From Flavobacteriales bacterium (GTDB lineage: Bacteria > Bacteroidota > Bacteroidia > Flavobacteriales_D > Sanyastnellaceae), in contig JAIBBG010000027.1 of NCBI GenBank assembly GCA_019694805.1, positions 1-41,508 of the forward strand: a stretch of 41,508 bases of DNA. Direction: 5' to 3'. Made by a program: the position numbers and the translations under genes. How positions within the stretch are numbered: the first letter of the stretch is position 1; every line of letters begins with the position of its first letter. Positions 24,800 through 33,410 of the stretch are shown one piece after another. Below the pieces are notes generated by a model. The model had not been told where the DNA came from, made no database searches, and worked only from the letters and a program-made list of their open reading frames with translations.

Positions 24800-27007
24800 A
24801 TGACAAATTTCACCAAATGGATGGGTGTTGCAGTGATCTGCCTCACCACAATGTATGTTCAAGCCCAGAACGGACTTTCTAATGAAATCATCTGGAAAGG
24901 TTCAGAATTTTCTGCTGAATTCATCGGCGGTCTGAACAGTATGAATGATGGTTTACATTATACCAGTACCGAAGAAAGTGATGCTTTCGGAACCCGCATT
25001 GTCAAATACAGTTATGCTACAGGTAAAGAAGTTGGTGTGATCGCAACCGCCAAAGACATTTTCGGTGATGTCAAAAAAGGTATTGAAGGTTATGAATTCA
25101 GTCAGGATGAAAAACAACTTCTGATTCAAACTGAAAGCATGCCGATTTATCGTCACAGTTTTTCAGCCAATTATTTTGTCCATAATCTGGAGACCCATAA
25201 AACCACTCCCCTTACCGATCATAGCAAGGGCCCACAAATGCTGGCTGATTTTTCACCGGATGGAAAACACATTGCCTTTGTTCGCAACAACAATTTGTTT
25301 GTTGTCAATCAGGAGACCAAAAAGGAGACTCAGATTACTACTGATGGAGAAATCAACAAAATCATCAATGGCGCTACCGATTGGGTGTATGAAGAAGAAT
25401 TTGCTATCGCAAAGGGCTTTCAATGGAGCCCTGGCAGCGACCGTATTGCATACTACAAGTTCGACGAAAGCGCTGTCAAGGAATTTTCGATGGACATGTT
25501 TGGAGAATTGTATCCTACACAATACAAATTCAAATATCCCAAAGCAGGTGAAGCCAATAGTGTGGTGAACATTTTCGTGTGGGACATGAATACAGGAAAA
25601 AGTCAACCTGTAAATATCGGCAACGAAAAAGACCAATACATTCCCAGAATTCAATGGACACAAGACAACAATAAACTCTGCGTGATGCGCATGAATCGTC
25701 ACCAGAATAAACTCGAATTTTTACAGACGGATCTTTCACAAGCTGTGCCTTTCAGCATTGATACCAAAATCATTTTCAGCGAAACAGCCTCGACCTATAT
25801 CGACATCAGTGATGCTTTGACATTCCTCAAAGATGGCAGCTTCATTTGGATGAGTGAAAGGAGTGAATACAATCACCTATATCTCTTCGATGCCACAGGA
25901 AACGTCAAAATGCAACTGACATCAGGAAATTGGGATGTCATAGATTTCTATGGTGTTGAAGAAACCACCATGACCGCTTTCTATTCGAGTAGTGAAGTGA
26001 GCGCCATGGAGAAGCACGTCTATTCTGTCAACTTCAAGAAAAAAGTAGGCAAACCAAATCCACTCAGCTTCAAAAAAGGGACTAACGATGCCGATTTCAG
26101 CAAAGGTTTCAAATATTATATTCTGAATCACAGTGATGCCAACTCACCGGCAGATATCACCCTTTACGACCAGAAGTGCAAAGAAATCCGTGTCCTGAAA
26201 GACAATGCCGCTTTAAAAGAAAGACTAAAGAAATACAACTTCACCACAAAAGAATTTTTCACTTTCAAAAATTCCGGGGGTACTGATCTCAATTGTTGGA
26301 TCATGAAGCCTAAAAATTTCGACCCCAACAAAAAATACCCGGTTCTGGTAGCCATATATGGCGGACCTGGCAGCAACACCGTGAATGATAGATGGGATGG
26401 ACGTGGTTATATCTGGCACCAATTGCTTTGTCAGAATGGCTATATCGTCGTGAGCTGTGATCCACGAGGCACGATGAACCGTGGACGTCAATTCAAGCAT
26501 AGTACCTATATGAATCTTGGTAAAAATGAAACTGAAGACTTTATTGATTTTGCGAAATACCTTGGTTCGCAGACTTACGTAGACAAAAACAGAATCGGAA
26601 TACAGGGATGGAGTTATGGTGGGTATATGACCTCACTCTGCATGACCAAAGGAGCAGATCAATACAAAACAGGTATTGCTGTAGCGCCGGTTACCAATTG
26701 GAAATACTACGATAGCATTTACACCGAAAGATTTTTGAGAACACCACAGGAAAATAGCGGTGGATATGAAAACAATTCGCCGATCAATTTTGTGGACGGC
26801 TTAAAAGGTAAATTCCTACTCGTTCATGGAAGTGCCGATGACAATGTCCACTATCAAAACTCCATGGACATGATTTCCGCGTTGGTTGCAGCCAATAAAC
26901 AATTTGACATGTTCGTTTATCCCAATAAGAACCACGGCATCTATGGCGGAAATACAAGACTTCATCTCTACAACAAGATGACAACTTTCCTATTGGAAAA
27001 TCTCTGA
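24800..27007 (+). CDS. Dipeptidyl peptidase IV-like serine peptidase (family S9)
   Basis: A 735-residue exported peptidase with a signal peptide (MTNFTKWMGVAVICLTTMYVQAQ). The N-terminal ~470 residues form the DPP-IV beta-propeller, including DWVYEEEFAIAKGFQWSPGS with the Glu pair that binds the substrate N-terminus. The alpha/beta-hydrolase domain has the nucleophile Ser605 in GWSYGGYMT, the Asp in HGSADDNVHYQ (680/681) and His712 in NKNHGIYGG. It cleaves X-Pro or X-Ala dipeptides from peptide N-termini, probably in the periplasm. The start is consistent with the promoter box at 24769. It converges with the dnaE gene. Confidence 0.95.
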   Translation: MTNFTKWMGVAVICLTTMYVQAQNGLSNEIIWKGSEFSAEFIGGLNSMNDGLHYTSTEESDAFGTRIVKYSYATGKEVGVIATAKDIFGDVKKGIEGYEFSQDEKQLLIQTESMPIYRHSFSANYFVHNLETHKTTPLTDHSKGPQMLADFSPDGKHIAFVRNNNLFVVNQETKKETQITTDGEINKIINGATDWVYEEEFAIAKGFQWSPGSDRIAYYKFDESAVKEFSMDMFGELYPTQYKFKYPKAGEANSVVNIFVWDMNTGKSQPVNIGNEKDQYIPRIQWTQDNNKLCVMRMNRHQNKLEFLQTDLSQAVPFSIDTKIIFSETASTYIDISDALTFLKDGSFIWMSERSEYNHLYLFDATGNVKMQLTSGNWDVIDFYGVEETTMTAFYSSSEVSAMEKHVYSVNFKKKVGKPNPLSFKKGTNDADFSKGFKYYILNHSDANSPADITLYDQKCKEIRVLKDNAALKERLKKYNFTTKEFFTFKNSGGTDLNCWIMKPKNFDPNKKYPVLVAIYGGPGSNTVNDRWDGRGYIWHQLLCQNGYIVVSCDPRGTMNRGRQFKHSTYMNLGKNETEDFIDFAKYLGSQTYVDKNRIGIQGWSYGGYMTSLCMTKGADQYKTGIAVAPVTNWKYYDSIYTERFLRTPQENSGGYENNSPINFVDGLKGKFLLVHGSADDNVHYQNSMDMISALVAANKQFDMFVYPNKNHGIYGGNTRLHLYNKMTTFLLENL

Positions 27008-27017
27008 TCGAATAAAA

Positions 27018-30000
27018 TCATTTTTTATCACCTGGCGCGCCACCTGCAAAGTGGCGCGTCATCCATCTATCCGTAGATGAATGCTTTTTCATCAAAGCTG
27101 GATGGGATGGAGTATCTTCCAAACGCGGATCATTATACAGTTTGAGACGTTGAATAGCTGTTACTTCCAATGTAATGGCATCAAATTCCTCCATTACCTT
27201 TCCTTTGATGTAAAACAAACCCCAACCCGATACAGGATATTCTTTGGCTACCGGAGGAAAGTGCACAGTATCGATGAAATGACCTGTGCGATCGAGAAAT
27301 GTTCCGAAGAACATACTTTGTCCTTTGGAAGTGCTTGTTGGTTTCAATGTGACCTTGTAGCCAATGGTTGAAATTTCCTTGCCGACATGTTTCGAAAAAT
27401 CCTGAGCCACCACTTCGTGATGTTGTAGTGGATGATCTTCTGGCAGGGCACGCATGTCCAAAAGATCGAAAGGATTACACAATGGAAATCCGAACAATTC
27501 CAGTTCATCATAAGCATCTTCCAGCCAATGATGTTCCAGTGCAGGCAATTTGGCATCCGTCCTCGTAGGTTCAAACAACCGCTGTTCTGGTTGAGTTCCT
27601 TTGGTTTTCCCCAATCTGAAATGCAATTGCCACATCAATTCCTTTTTACCCAAACCAGTAAAACGCAATGCGCCTGCGCGCGCCAATAAAACACTTTGTT
27701 CGAGACTGATCTTCACGCGATCGAGAAAATCGTTCAATGAACTGAATGGACGGTCGCCGCGCGATTCAATGATGTGTAATCGCGTATGATGTTCCAACTC
27801 GCGCACGATTTCGAGACCAAGAGTGATTTCTTTGTCACGTATCACTGCACCATCAAAAGAGGTATTCACGCAAGGTGCAGCGATTCGGGCGCCTTTCATT
27901 CGTGCTTCATGCACATATATTTCTGTTCGATAGAATCCGCCATAATTATTGATGGTAGCGGTCATGTATTCCAATGGGAAATATGCTTTCAGGAAAAGGC
28001 ATTGGTAACTCTCCACCGCATAACTTGCACTATGGCCCTTTGCAAAAGCGTATCCTGCAAAGCTCTCCACCTGGCGCCACACTTCATTCACCAATTCCGG
28101 GGTATGCCCCTTCTCTACTCCACCCGCAAGAAACTTTAGCCTGGCCTTTTCAAACTCTTCACGACCACGGAATTTTCCGCTCATACCACGGCGCAAAACA
28201 TCTGCTTCGCCTAATGACAATCCGGCAAATTCATGCGCCACTTTGATAACATCTTCCTGATAAACCATCACACCATAAGTATCAGGCATGAGTTGGAGCA
28301 AAGGCTGGGGAGCTTCATTTCTTTTTTCCGGAAAACGTTCACGCAGGATGTATTGACGCATCATTCCTGAAGACGATACGCCGGGGCGAATCACAGAACT
28401 TGCAGCTACGAGGCCCAGATAATCATGCGTTTGCAATTTGGTGAGCAACATTCGCATTGCCGGTGATTCCACATAAAAACAACCCAAAGCTTCCGCTTTG
28501 CGCAATAGTTCGTTGCACTGTTCATCGTGTTTAAAGCGATTGATATCATGAATATCGATATCTGCTTTATCCGGTTGATTGTATGTAATGATGGAAAGAG
28601 TATCCTTGATTTTTCCCAAACCACGTTGAGATAAAATATCAAGCTTATTGATTCCGATATCCTCCGCTTGATGCATATCGAATTGTGTTGTCGGATATCC
28701 CTTAGGCGGCATGAAAGTCGCGCCGTAGTAGTAAACTGGTTTTTCGGTAATAAGAATACCTGCCGCATGAATACTGATGTAATTTGGAAAATCGCGCAAT
28801 TGAGTACCATACTGCAATACCAATTTGTGAATCTGATCCAATTGATCAAAATTGTATTTCCCATCACTCAGCATATCAATTTCCGCTTTCGGTATGCCGA
28901 ATACCTTTCCCAATTCGCGCACCACAGCGCTGTATTGAAATGTATTGAAAGACCCGAGCAACGACACATTGCGGAACCGTTCAAAAATGTATCTCGTCAT
29001 ATCATCACGGTCTTTCCATGAAAAATCGATATCAAAATCAGGTGGATTCTGACGGAAGAGGTTGATGAATCTTTCGAAATAAAGATCCAATTCAAGTGGA
29101 TCGACATCAGTAATTCGCAGCAGATATGCCACCATGCTGTTCGCGCCACTTCCTCTGCCTACGTAGTAGTAATCTTTACTGCGTGCATAATTGACAATAT
29201 CCCAATTGATGAGGAAATAGGAAACGAATTTTTTCTCACGGATAAGTTCCAATTCCTTCTTCAACCTTGTCATCACTACTTCATCGGCATTGGGATAACG
29301 GTATTTCAATCCTTCACGACAAAGCTCTTCAATGAGTGCGTTGTCTTCAGCTTCTTGCCCGGTATAATAAACTTGATTTTTATGATTGCCTGATTCGAAA
29401 CCAAAATCGATGGTCGATTGACTTAATATTCTATCGGCATTGGAAACAGCCTGAGGAAAATCTTCAAATGCTGTCATCAACTCATCTCGGGTATGCATGA
29501 CATCATCCGGCAACGCCTGTTCAGAAGGAGGAAGTTTACTCAACAGTGTATTGAGGTCGATTGCACGCAATAAACGGTGCGCATTAAAATCCCGCTTATT
29601 CCTGAAAGTTGCGGTGTGCATGGCCACCAATTTCTCGGGAAAATTTTTCCAGGGAGAAAACCGCAATTTGGGAATATCACGAATGGCAACACCTATAAAC
29701 TCATGGTCTTGTAACGGCCATTTATCCGGTGTTTTCTTTTCATCTGACAAAACTGAAAAAGGGTACACCACAAAGACGTCAGAAAAGGCGGGTGCTTTGT
29801 CATCAAATTCTTTTTCGTGATGAAGATGTATAGAAAGATGTTCAGCAATTTGTGCAAAGCCTTCATTGTTTTTGGCGATGGCTACATAACGCTGAACGAT
29901 ACCATTTCTGAAATCGATACCTGCTATTGGTCTTATTCCTGATTTTTGAGCGAGTCGTGCAAATTCGATGAGTCCTGCAGTGCAATTGATGTCCGTGAGT

Positions 30001-30098
30001 GCCACTTCCTTCCATCCTTTTTCCTGAGAAAGCGTAAGCAATGCCTGTGGGTCCATGGCACCATATCTCAGCGAATAGAATGAATGGGTATTGATCAT
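27018..30098 (-). CDS. DNA polymerase III alpha subunit, error-prone DnaE2-like
   Basis: A 1026-residue C-family polymerase, shorter than replicative DnaE (about 1160 or more). The N-terminal PHP domain is degenerate: NTHSFYSLRYGAM and ALTDINCTAG, where active PHP domains have TDHG. The palm has VGRGSGANSMVAYLL and the catalytic acids in PPDFDIDFSWKDRDD and NKLDILSQRGLGKI. Also present are GVMVYQEDVIKVAHEFAGLS, LRRGMSGK, FAKGHSASYAV and a C-terminal OB domain. Length, degenerate PHP and pairing with the adjacent dinB gene (34 bp upstream, same strand) point to a damage-inducible translesion polymerase rather than the main replicase. A GC-rich hairpin lies in the last codons. Confidence 0.9.
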   Translation of the reverse strand: MINTHSFYSLRYGAMDPQALLTLSQEKGWKEVALTDINCTAGLIEFARLAQKSGIRPIAGIDFRNGIVQRYVAIAKNNEGFAQIAEHLSIHLHHEKEFDDKAPAFSDVFVVYPFSVLSDEKKTPDKWPLQDHEFIGVAIRDIPKLRFSPWKNFPEKLVAMHTATFRNKRDFNAHRLLRAIDLNTLLSKLPPSEQALPDDVMHTRDELMTAFEDFPQAVSNADRILSQSTIDFGFESGNHKNQVYYTGQEAEDNALIEELCREGLKYRYPNADEVVMTRLKKELELIREKKFVSYFLINWDIVNYARSKDYYYVGRGSGANSMVAYLLRITDVDPLELDLYFERFINLFRQNPPDFDIDFSWKDRDDMTRYIFERFRNVSLLGSFNTFQYSAVVRELGKVFGIPKAEIDMLSDGKYNFDQLDQIHKLVLQYGTQLRDFPNYISIHAAGILITEKPVYYYGATFMPPKGYPTTQFDMHQAEDIGINKLDILSQRGLGKIKDTLSIITYNQPDKADIDIHDINRFKHDEQCNELLRKAEALGCFYVESPAMRMLLTKLQTHDYLGLVAASSVIRPGVSSSGMMRQYILRERFPEKRNEAPQPLLQLMPDTYGVMVYQEDVIKVAHEFAGLSLGEADVLRRGMSGKFRGREEFEKARLKFLAGGVEKGHTPELVNEVWRQVESFAGYAFAKGHSASYAVESYQCLFLKAYFPLEYMTATINNYGGFYRTEIYVHEARMKGARIAAPCVNTSFDGAVIRDKEITLGLEIVRELEHHTRLHIIESRGDRPFSSLNDFLDRVKISLEQSVLLARAGALRFTGLGKKELMWQLHFRLGKTKGTQPEQRLFEPTRTDAKLPALEHHWLEDAYDELELFGFPLCNPFDLLDMRALPEDHPLQHHEVVAQDFSKHVGKEISTIGYKVTLKPTSTSKGQSMFFGTFLDRTGHFIDTVHFPPVAKEYPVSGWGLFYIKGKVMEEFDAITLEVTAIQRLKLYNDPRLEDTPSHPALMKKHSSTDRWMTRHFAGGAPGDKK
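27036..27058. other. GC-rich hairpin in the last codons of dnaE, at the convergent gene end
   Basis: CGCGCCAC (27036-27043) and GTGGCGCG (27051-27058) pair perfectly around a 7-base loop, inside the final codons of the dnaE gene. It follows the peptidase stop by 28 bases, so one hairpin may serve transcripts from both strands. There is no clean T run on either side, so termination is a guess. Confidence 0.4.
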
Positions 30099-30132
30099 TC
30101 AGGAAATGCTTTGGCGTAAAGAGGTTTGAAAA

Positions 30133-31344
30133 TTACTGTCTGCGATTGGCCAACAATGGTGGCGCGTCGCCGTTGAATGGATTCCATCTGCCGATGGATT
30201 TGGCTGTCATTCCCGCTGCATTCATCACAGCACGGTCGCCAAATTTTTCGCGCATTTTATCCATAGCCTGATAAAGATTGATTCTCTCTTCACTGTCGTC
30301 AAAGAGGTTGATCTGATAACCACCGCCTACCAGGTGACTGAATTTTACACCAACCAGTCGCACGAGTAACCTTCGGTTATAGAGGCGATCAAAAAGCTCG
30401 AGCACTTTAGGAATGAGCAGATGATCAGCAGCGGTGTATGGAATACGCGCTTGCAGTGTTTGTGTTTGAAAATCCGAATAGCGTACCTTGAGTGTGATGC
30501 AAGAGGTGAGTTTATTTCCCCTGCGAAGTTGAAAGGCGAGGTTTTCAGCCATAGCCAACAAAATGCCCCGCAATTTCACCACATCAATGGTATCTCTGTC
30601 AAATGTTCTTTCTGTGGAAATGGATTTCCTTTCCTGATATGGGATCACCGGAGAATGATCAATGCCATTGGCCTTTTTCCAAATGGAAACACCATTTTCA
30701 CCGAATGCATTTTCCATGAGTTGTACGGGCATTTCCTGCACAGTGATGATCTTACTCACGCCCATATTGCGCAAAGTCTGGTAAGTTTTATCACCCACCA
30801 TCGGAATTTTTTTGATCGAAAGCGGAGCGAGAAATTCCTTTTCATGTCCCGAAAGAATATGCTTCTTGTTGTTGGGTTTCGCTTCGCCTGTAGCCACTTT
30901 CGACACCGTTTTATTGATGGATAAACCAAAAGAAATCGGAAGTCCTGTTTCGCGAATCACCTTTTCACGCAATTCCGCACCGTATTGATAGCATCCGAAA
31001 AATTTATCCATGCCACTCATGTCGCAGTAAAATTCATCAACAGAAGTTTTTTCGAATACAGGCACAGCTTCGCGGACGATATCCGAAACCATATCGGAAT
31101 ACTTCATGTAGTTTCCTGAATTTCCGCGGATAATGATGGCCTCCGGACAAAGTTGTCGGGCAAGTTTCATCGGCATCGCACTGTGTACTCCAAAAGAGCG
31201 CGCTTCATAGCTGCATGAAGCAACAACACCACGATCAGAAGTACCTCCAATGAGCACAGGCTTCCCATGGAGTCGGCTATCCATCAGCCGCTCCACAGAT
31301 ACGAAAAACGTATCGAGGTCCATATGCATCACTGCGCGTTCCAT
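30133..31344 (-). CDS. dinB: DNA polymerase IV (DinB, Y-family)
   Basis: A 403-residue Y-family polymerase with intact catalytic residues: Asp9 in MHMDLDTFFVSVE, and Asp103-Glu104 in TSVDEFYCDMS. Also present are the fingers motif GVVASCSYEARSFGVHSAMP, the HhH region IPMVGDKTYQTLRNMGV, and the little-finger domain (STERTFDRDTID ... LVRLVGVKFSHL). A clamp-binding motif QINLFDDSEERIN follows near the C-terminus. It is therefore an active translesion polymerase, not the catalytically dead ImuB type. It is followed 34 bp later by a DnaE2-like gene. No lexA/umuD or imuA gene is adjacent. The 342-bp upstream gap carries a striking 22-bp palindrome at the expected transcription start. Confidence 0.95.
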   Translation of the reverse strand: MERAVMHMDLDTFFVSVERLMDSRLHGKPVLIGGTSDRGVVASCSYEARSFGVHSAMPMKLARQLCPEAIIIRGNSGNYMKYSDMVSDIVREAVPVFEKTSVDEFYCDMSGMDKFFGCYQYGAELREKVIRETGLPISFGLSINKTVSKVATGEAKPNNKKHILSGHEKEFLAPLSIKKIPMVGDKTYQTLRNMGVSKIITVQEMPVQLMENAFGENGVSIWKKANGIDHSPVIPYQERKSISTERTFDRDTIDVVKLRGILLAMAENLAFQLRRGNKLTSCITLKVRYSDFQTQTLQARIPYTAADHLLIPKVLELFDRLYNRRLLVRLVGVKFSHLVGGGYQINLFDDSEERINLYQAMDKMREKFGDRAVMNAAGMTAKSIGRWNPFNGDAPPLLANRRQ

Positions 31345-31397
31345 TCAGAAGTTGAGAGGTGAAAATTTTTCAGTTTGAATACACAACAATTTTAATG

Positions 31398-31419
31398 ATT
31401 TTTTTCCCGGGAAAAAAAT
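31398..31419. promoter_or_regulatory. Perfect 22-bp palindrome (possible operator) upstream of dinB-dnaE
   Basis: The 22 bases are exactly self-complementary: seven T, CCCGGG, seven A, flanked by A and T. It starts 53 bases upstream of the dinB ATG. On the minus strand it directly follows TATATTTT (31428-31421), a -7-like box, so it would cover the transcription start. With no loop at its centre it suits a protein-binding site better than an RNA hairpin. Confidence 0.45.
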
Positions 31420-31469
31420 GAAAATATACGGCAATTTTATCCCGCACGATTGTAATGGATTTACAATGT

Positions 31470-31492
31470 TGGGATTTAGATTAAAAATCCCA
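31470..31492. other. 8-bp stem inverted repeat in the dinB / lamin-tail gene intergenic region
   Basis: TGGGATTT (31470-31477) and AAATCCCA (31485-31492) pair exactly around a 7-base loop; just before, ATTGTAA/TTACAAT flank five bases (31449-31467). Both lie midway in a 342-bp divergent gap. Function not evident; no T run follows. Confidence 0.35.
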
Positions 31493-31661
31493 CAGTCGGG
31501 TTGATTTCGGTGATCATATTTATCGCCAAACCTGTGCAACACCCTGTAAAACATCATGACCGGAAGAAATTGCAACGAAATGAACAATGACCCCAAGTTT
31601 TCACCCCTTCTATTGTTAAGAATGCGTAAACCCAACGTTAGGGTAAACATGACGGACAATG

Positions 31662-31669
31662 TAATTTCG
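31662..31669 (+). promoter_or_regulatory. Putative -7 box (TAATTTCG) of the lamin-tail gene
   Basis: TAATTTCG lies 17 bases before the ATG at 31687, and TTAG is 19 bases upstream (31639-31642). The octamer and its distance to the start codon are the same as for the kelch-like gene. Confidence 0.45.
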
Positions 31670-31686
31670 CTGAATTGACAAAGCCT

Positions 31687-33342
31687 ATGAAGCATTTAAG
31701 CACTATTTTCTTTTTCGCTCTCGCCTTGAGTGGTATGGGGCAAAACATGAACCTTCGCATCAATGAAATCATCGCATCCAACCAAGCCGGCCAAATGGAC
31801 GACTTTTTCGAATACGACGACTGGGTTGAGATTTACAATCCACCTGGCAGTGGCATTACCAATCTAGCCGGATATTACATCAGCGATGATCCGGATTCAT
31901 TGGACAAATGGATGATCCCGGCCGATGATGCGGGCGTAACCACCGTTCTTCCCAACAACTTTATCGTTTTCTGGATTGACGATGATTACGGCAATGCCAA
32001 TCCGCAAGGCGCCGATCACAACGCTGGTTTCACACTAAGTACCGACGGGGAGACCTTCCTCCTCACCGCACCCGATGGTGTAACCATCATCGATAGCGTT
32101 ACCTATCCAGTGATGGCACCGGATATCAGTTGGGGAAGAACATGCGATGGATGCGACTCATGGCAATATTTCAATAACGTCACCTTCGACGACAACAATG
32201 TTGAAATACAAAATACAGATTTCCTGTTCATCAATGAAGTGCAAACCAACAATGTGAGCACTTACGATGACCCACAACATGAATTCGAACAATGGTTTGA
32301 GATTTACAATCCCAATACCCATCAGGTAAACCTCGCCAACTATTACATCAGTATCAATGGTGATGTACAACAATGGCAGGTTCCCGCAACAAGCCCATAT
32401 AGAACAGTGATTCCTGCCGGAGGATTTACCCTCATCTGGTGTGATAACGACGTTGCAGACGACGTCAATCATGCACCATTCACATTACCGACAGATGGCG
32501 GCATGATTACGATAACCGGACCAGATGGCACATCCGCAGTAGACAGCTATACCTATGGCAACATTCCTACTGATCACAGTTACGGCCGACAGACAGATGG
32601 ATCAGCGACCAGTATCGAATTCAACACTCCAACACCAACTGTGAGCAATTCGCTCATCATCATTGAGCCACAAAACATCCTGATCAACGAAATCTTAACA
32701 GCCAATCAAACGGATACCCTCGACAATCTCGGTGAACTCGAAGACTGGATTGAATTGTACAATCCCAACAATGTGGACATCAACGTTGGAGGTTACTACA
32801 TGAGTGATGATCCCCTCGTTCGCAACAAATGGAAGATACCTACAGATTTCCCGGACAGTGTCATTGTTCCTGCACACGGTTGGTTGCTCTTCTGGGCCGA
32901 TGCTGATGAACAACAAGGAGTGCGTCATGCCGGATTCCGCTTGAGCAACAATGGAGAATACCTCAGTTTGGTAGGTCAGGATGGATTTACACTGGCAGAT
33001 GAATTAGAATGGGGATATATCGCACCTGATACTTCATTGGGTAGAATCACCGACGGATCAGAAACGTGGTTTTTATTCGTTGGCACAACACCGGAATACA
33101 GCAACAATGCTGGAACCATCAACGTTTTAGAATCTCAAATGACATCGATGACCGTTTATCCTAATCCCGCGCATGACATCATTCGCTTCAACGAAATGAT
33201 CAATGTGCAAGTGATGAACATTGCGGGTCAACTCGTGCTGTCAGCATCGCAGGCGACACAATTGGATTTGTCAGAACTGGAAAATGGCATGTATGTGCTC
33301 CGCGACGATCATGGCCGCATTGCGCGCATTTTGAAACAGTAA
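31687..33342 (+). CDS. Secreted triple lamin-tail-domain protein with T9SS sorting domain
   Basis: A 551-residue protein with a signal peptide (MKHLSTIFFFALALSGMGQ). Three lamin-tail domains follow, each opening with INEI/INEVxxxN and a D/E-W-x-E-I/L-YNP strand: INEIIASNQ ... DDWVEIYNPPG, INEVQTNN ... EQWFEIYNPNT and INEILTANQ ... EDWIELYNPNN. Each has a G/NYYxSxD strand and ends with the D-x-S-x-GR motif (DISWGR, DHSYGR, DTSLGR). The C-terminus (MTVYPNPAHDIIRFN ... LENGMYVLRDDHGRIARILKQ) is a classical T9SS type A sorting domain. It is probably a cell-surface protein, with a role in adhesion or enzyme scaffolding as inference. A strong hairpin terminator follows the stop. Confidence 0.93.
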   Translation: MKHLSTIFFFALALSGMGQNMNLRINEIIASNQAGQMDDFFEYDDWVEIYNPPGSGITNLAGYYISDDPDSLDKWMIPADDAGVTTVLPNNFIVFWIDDDYGNANPQGADHNAGFTLSTDGETFLLTAPDGVTIIDSVTYPVMAPDISWGRTCDGCDSWQYFNNVTFDDNNVEIQNTDFLFINEVQTNNVSTYDDPQHEFEQWFEIYNPNTHQVNLANYYISINGDVQQWQVPATSPYRTVIPAGGFTLIWCDNDVADDVNHAPFTLPTDGGMITITGPDGTSAVDSYTYGNIPTDHSYGRQTDGSATSIEFNTPTPTVSNSLIIIEPQNILINEILTANQTDTLDNLGELEDWIELYNPNNVDINVGGYYMSDDPLVRNKWKIPTDFPDSVIVPAHGWLLFWADADEQQGVRHAGFRLSNNGEYLSLVGQDGFTLADELEWGYIAPDTSLGRITDGSETWFLFVGTTPEYSNNAGTINVLESQMTSMTVYPNPAHDIIRFNEMINVQVMNIAGQLVLSASQATQLDLSELENGMYVLRDDHGRIARILKQ

Positions 33343-33366
33343 TAAATCTCTTCATAAATGAGTATA

Positions 33367-33390
33367 AAGGGCATCCCTCGGGATGCCCTT
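33367..33390 (+). terminator. Strong hairpin terminator after the lamin-tail gene
   Basis: AAGGGCATCCC (33367-33377) and GGGATGCCCTT (33380-33390) form a perfect 11-bp inverted repeat around two bases (in practice a CTCG tetraloop). It lies 25 bases after the stop and 20 bases before the LOG gene. The following tract (ccctttgtaatttt) is moderately T-rich. Confidence 0.7.
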
Positions 33391-33410
33391 CCCTTTGTAA
33401 TTTTCCCGAC

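Noticed and set aside
31345..31695. 116-codon minus-strand frame upstream of dinB
   Set aside because: It spans the palindrome and promoter region, has irregular composition and overlaps the start of the divergent lamin-tail gene; no recognisable domain.
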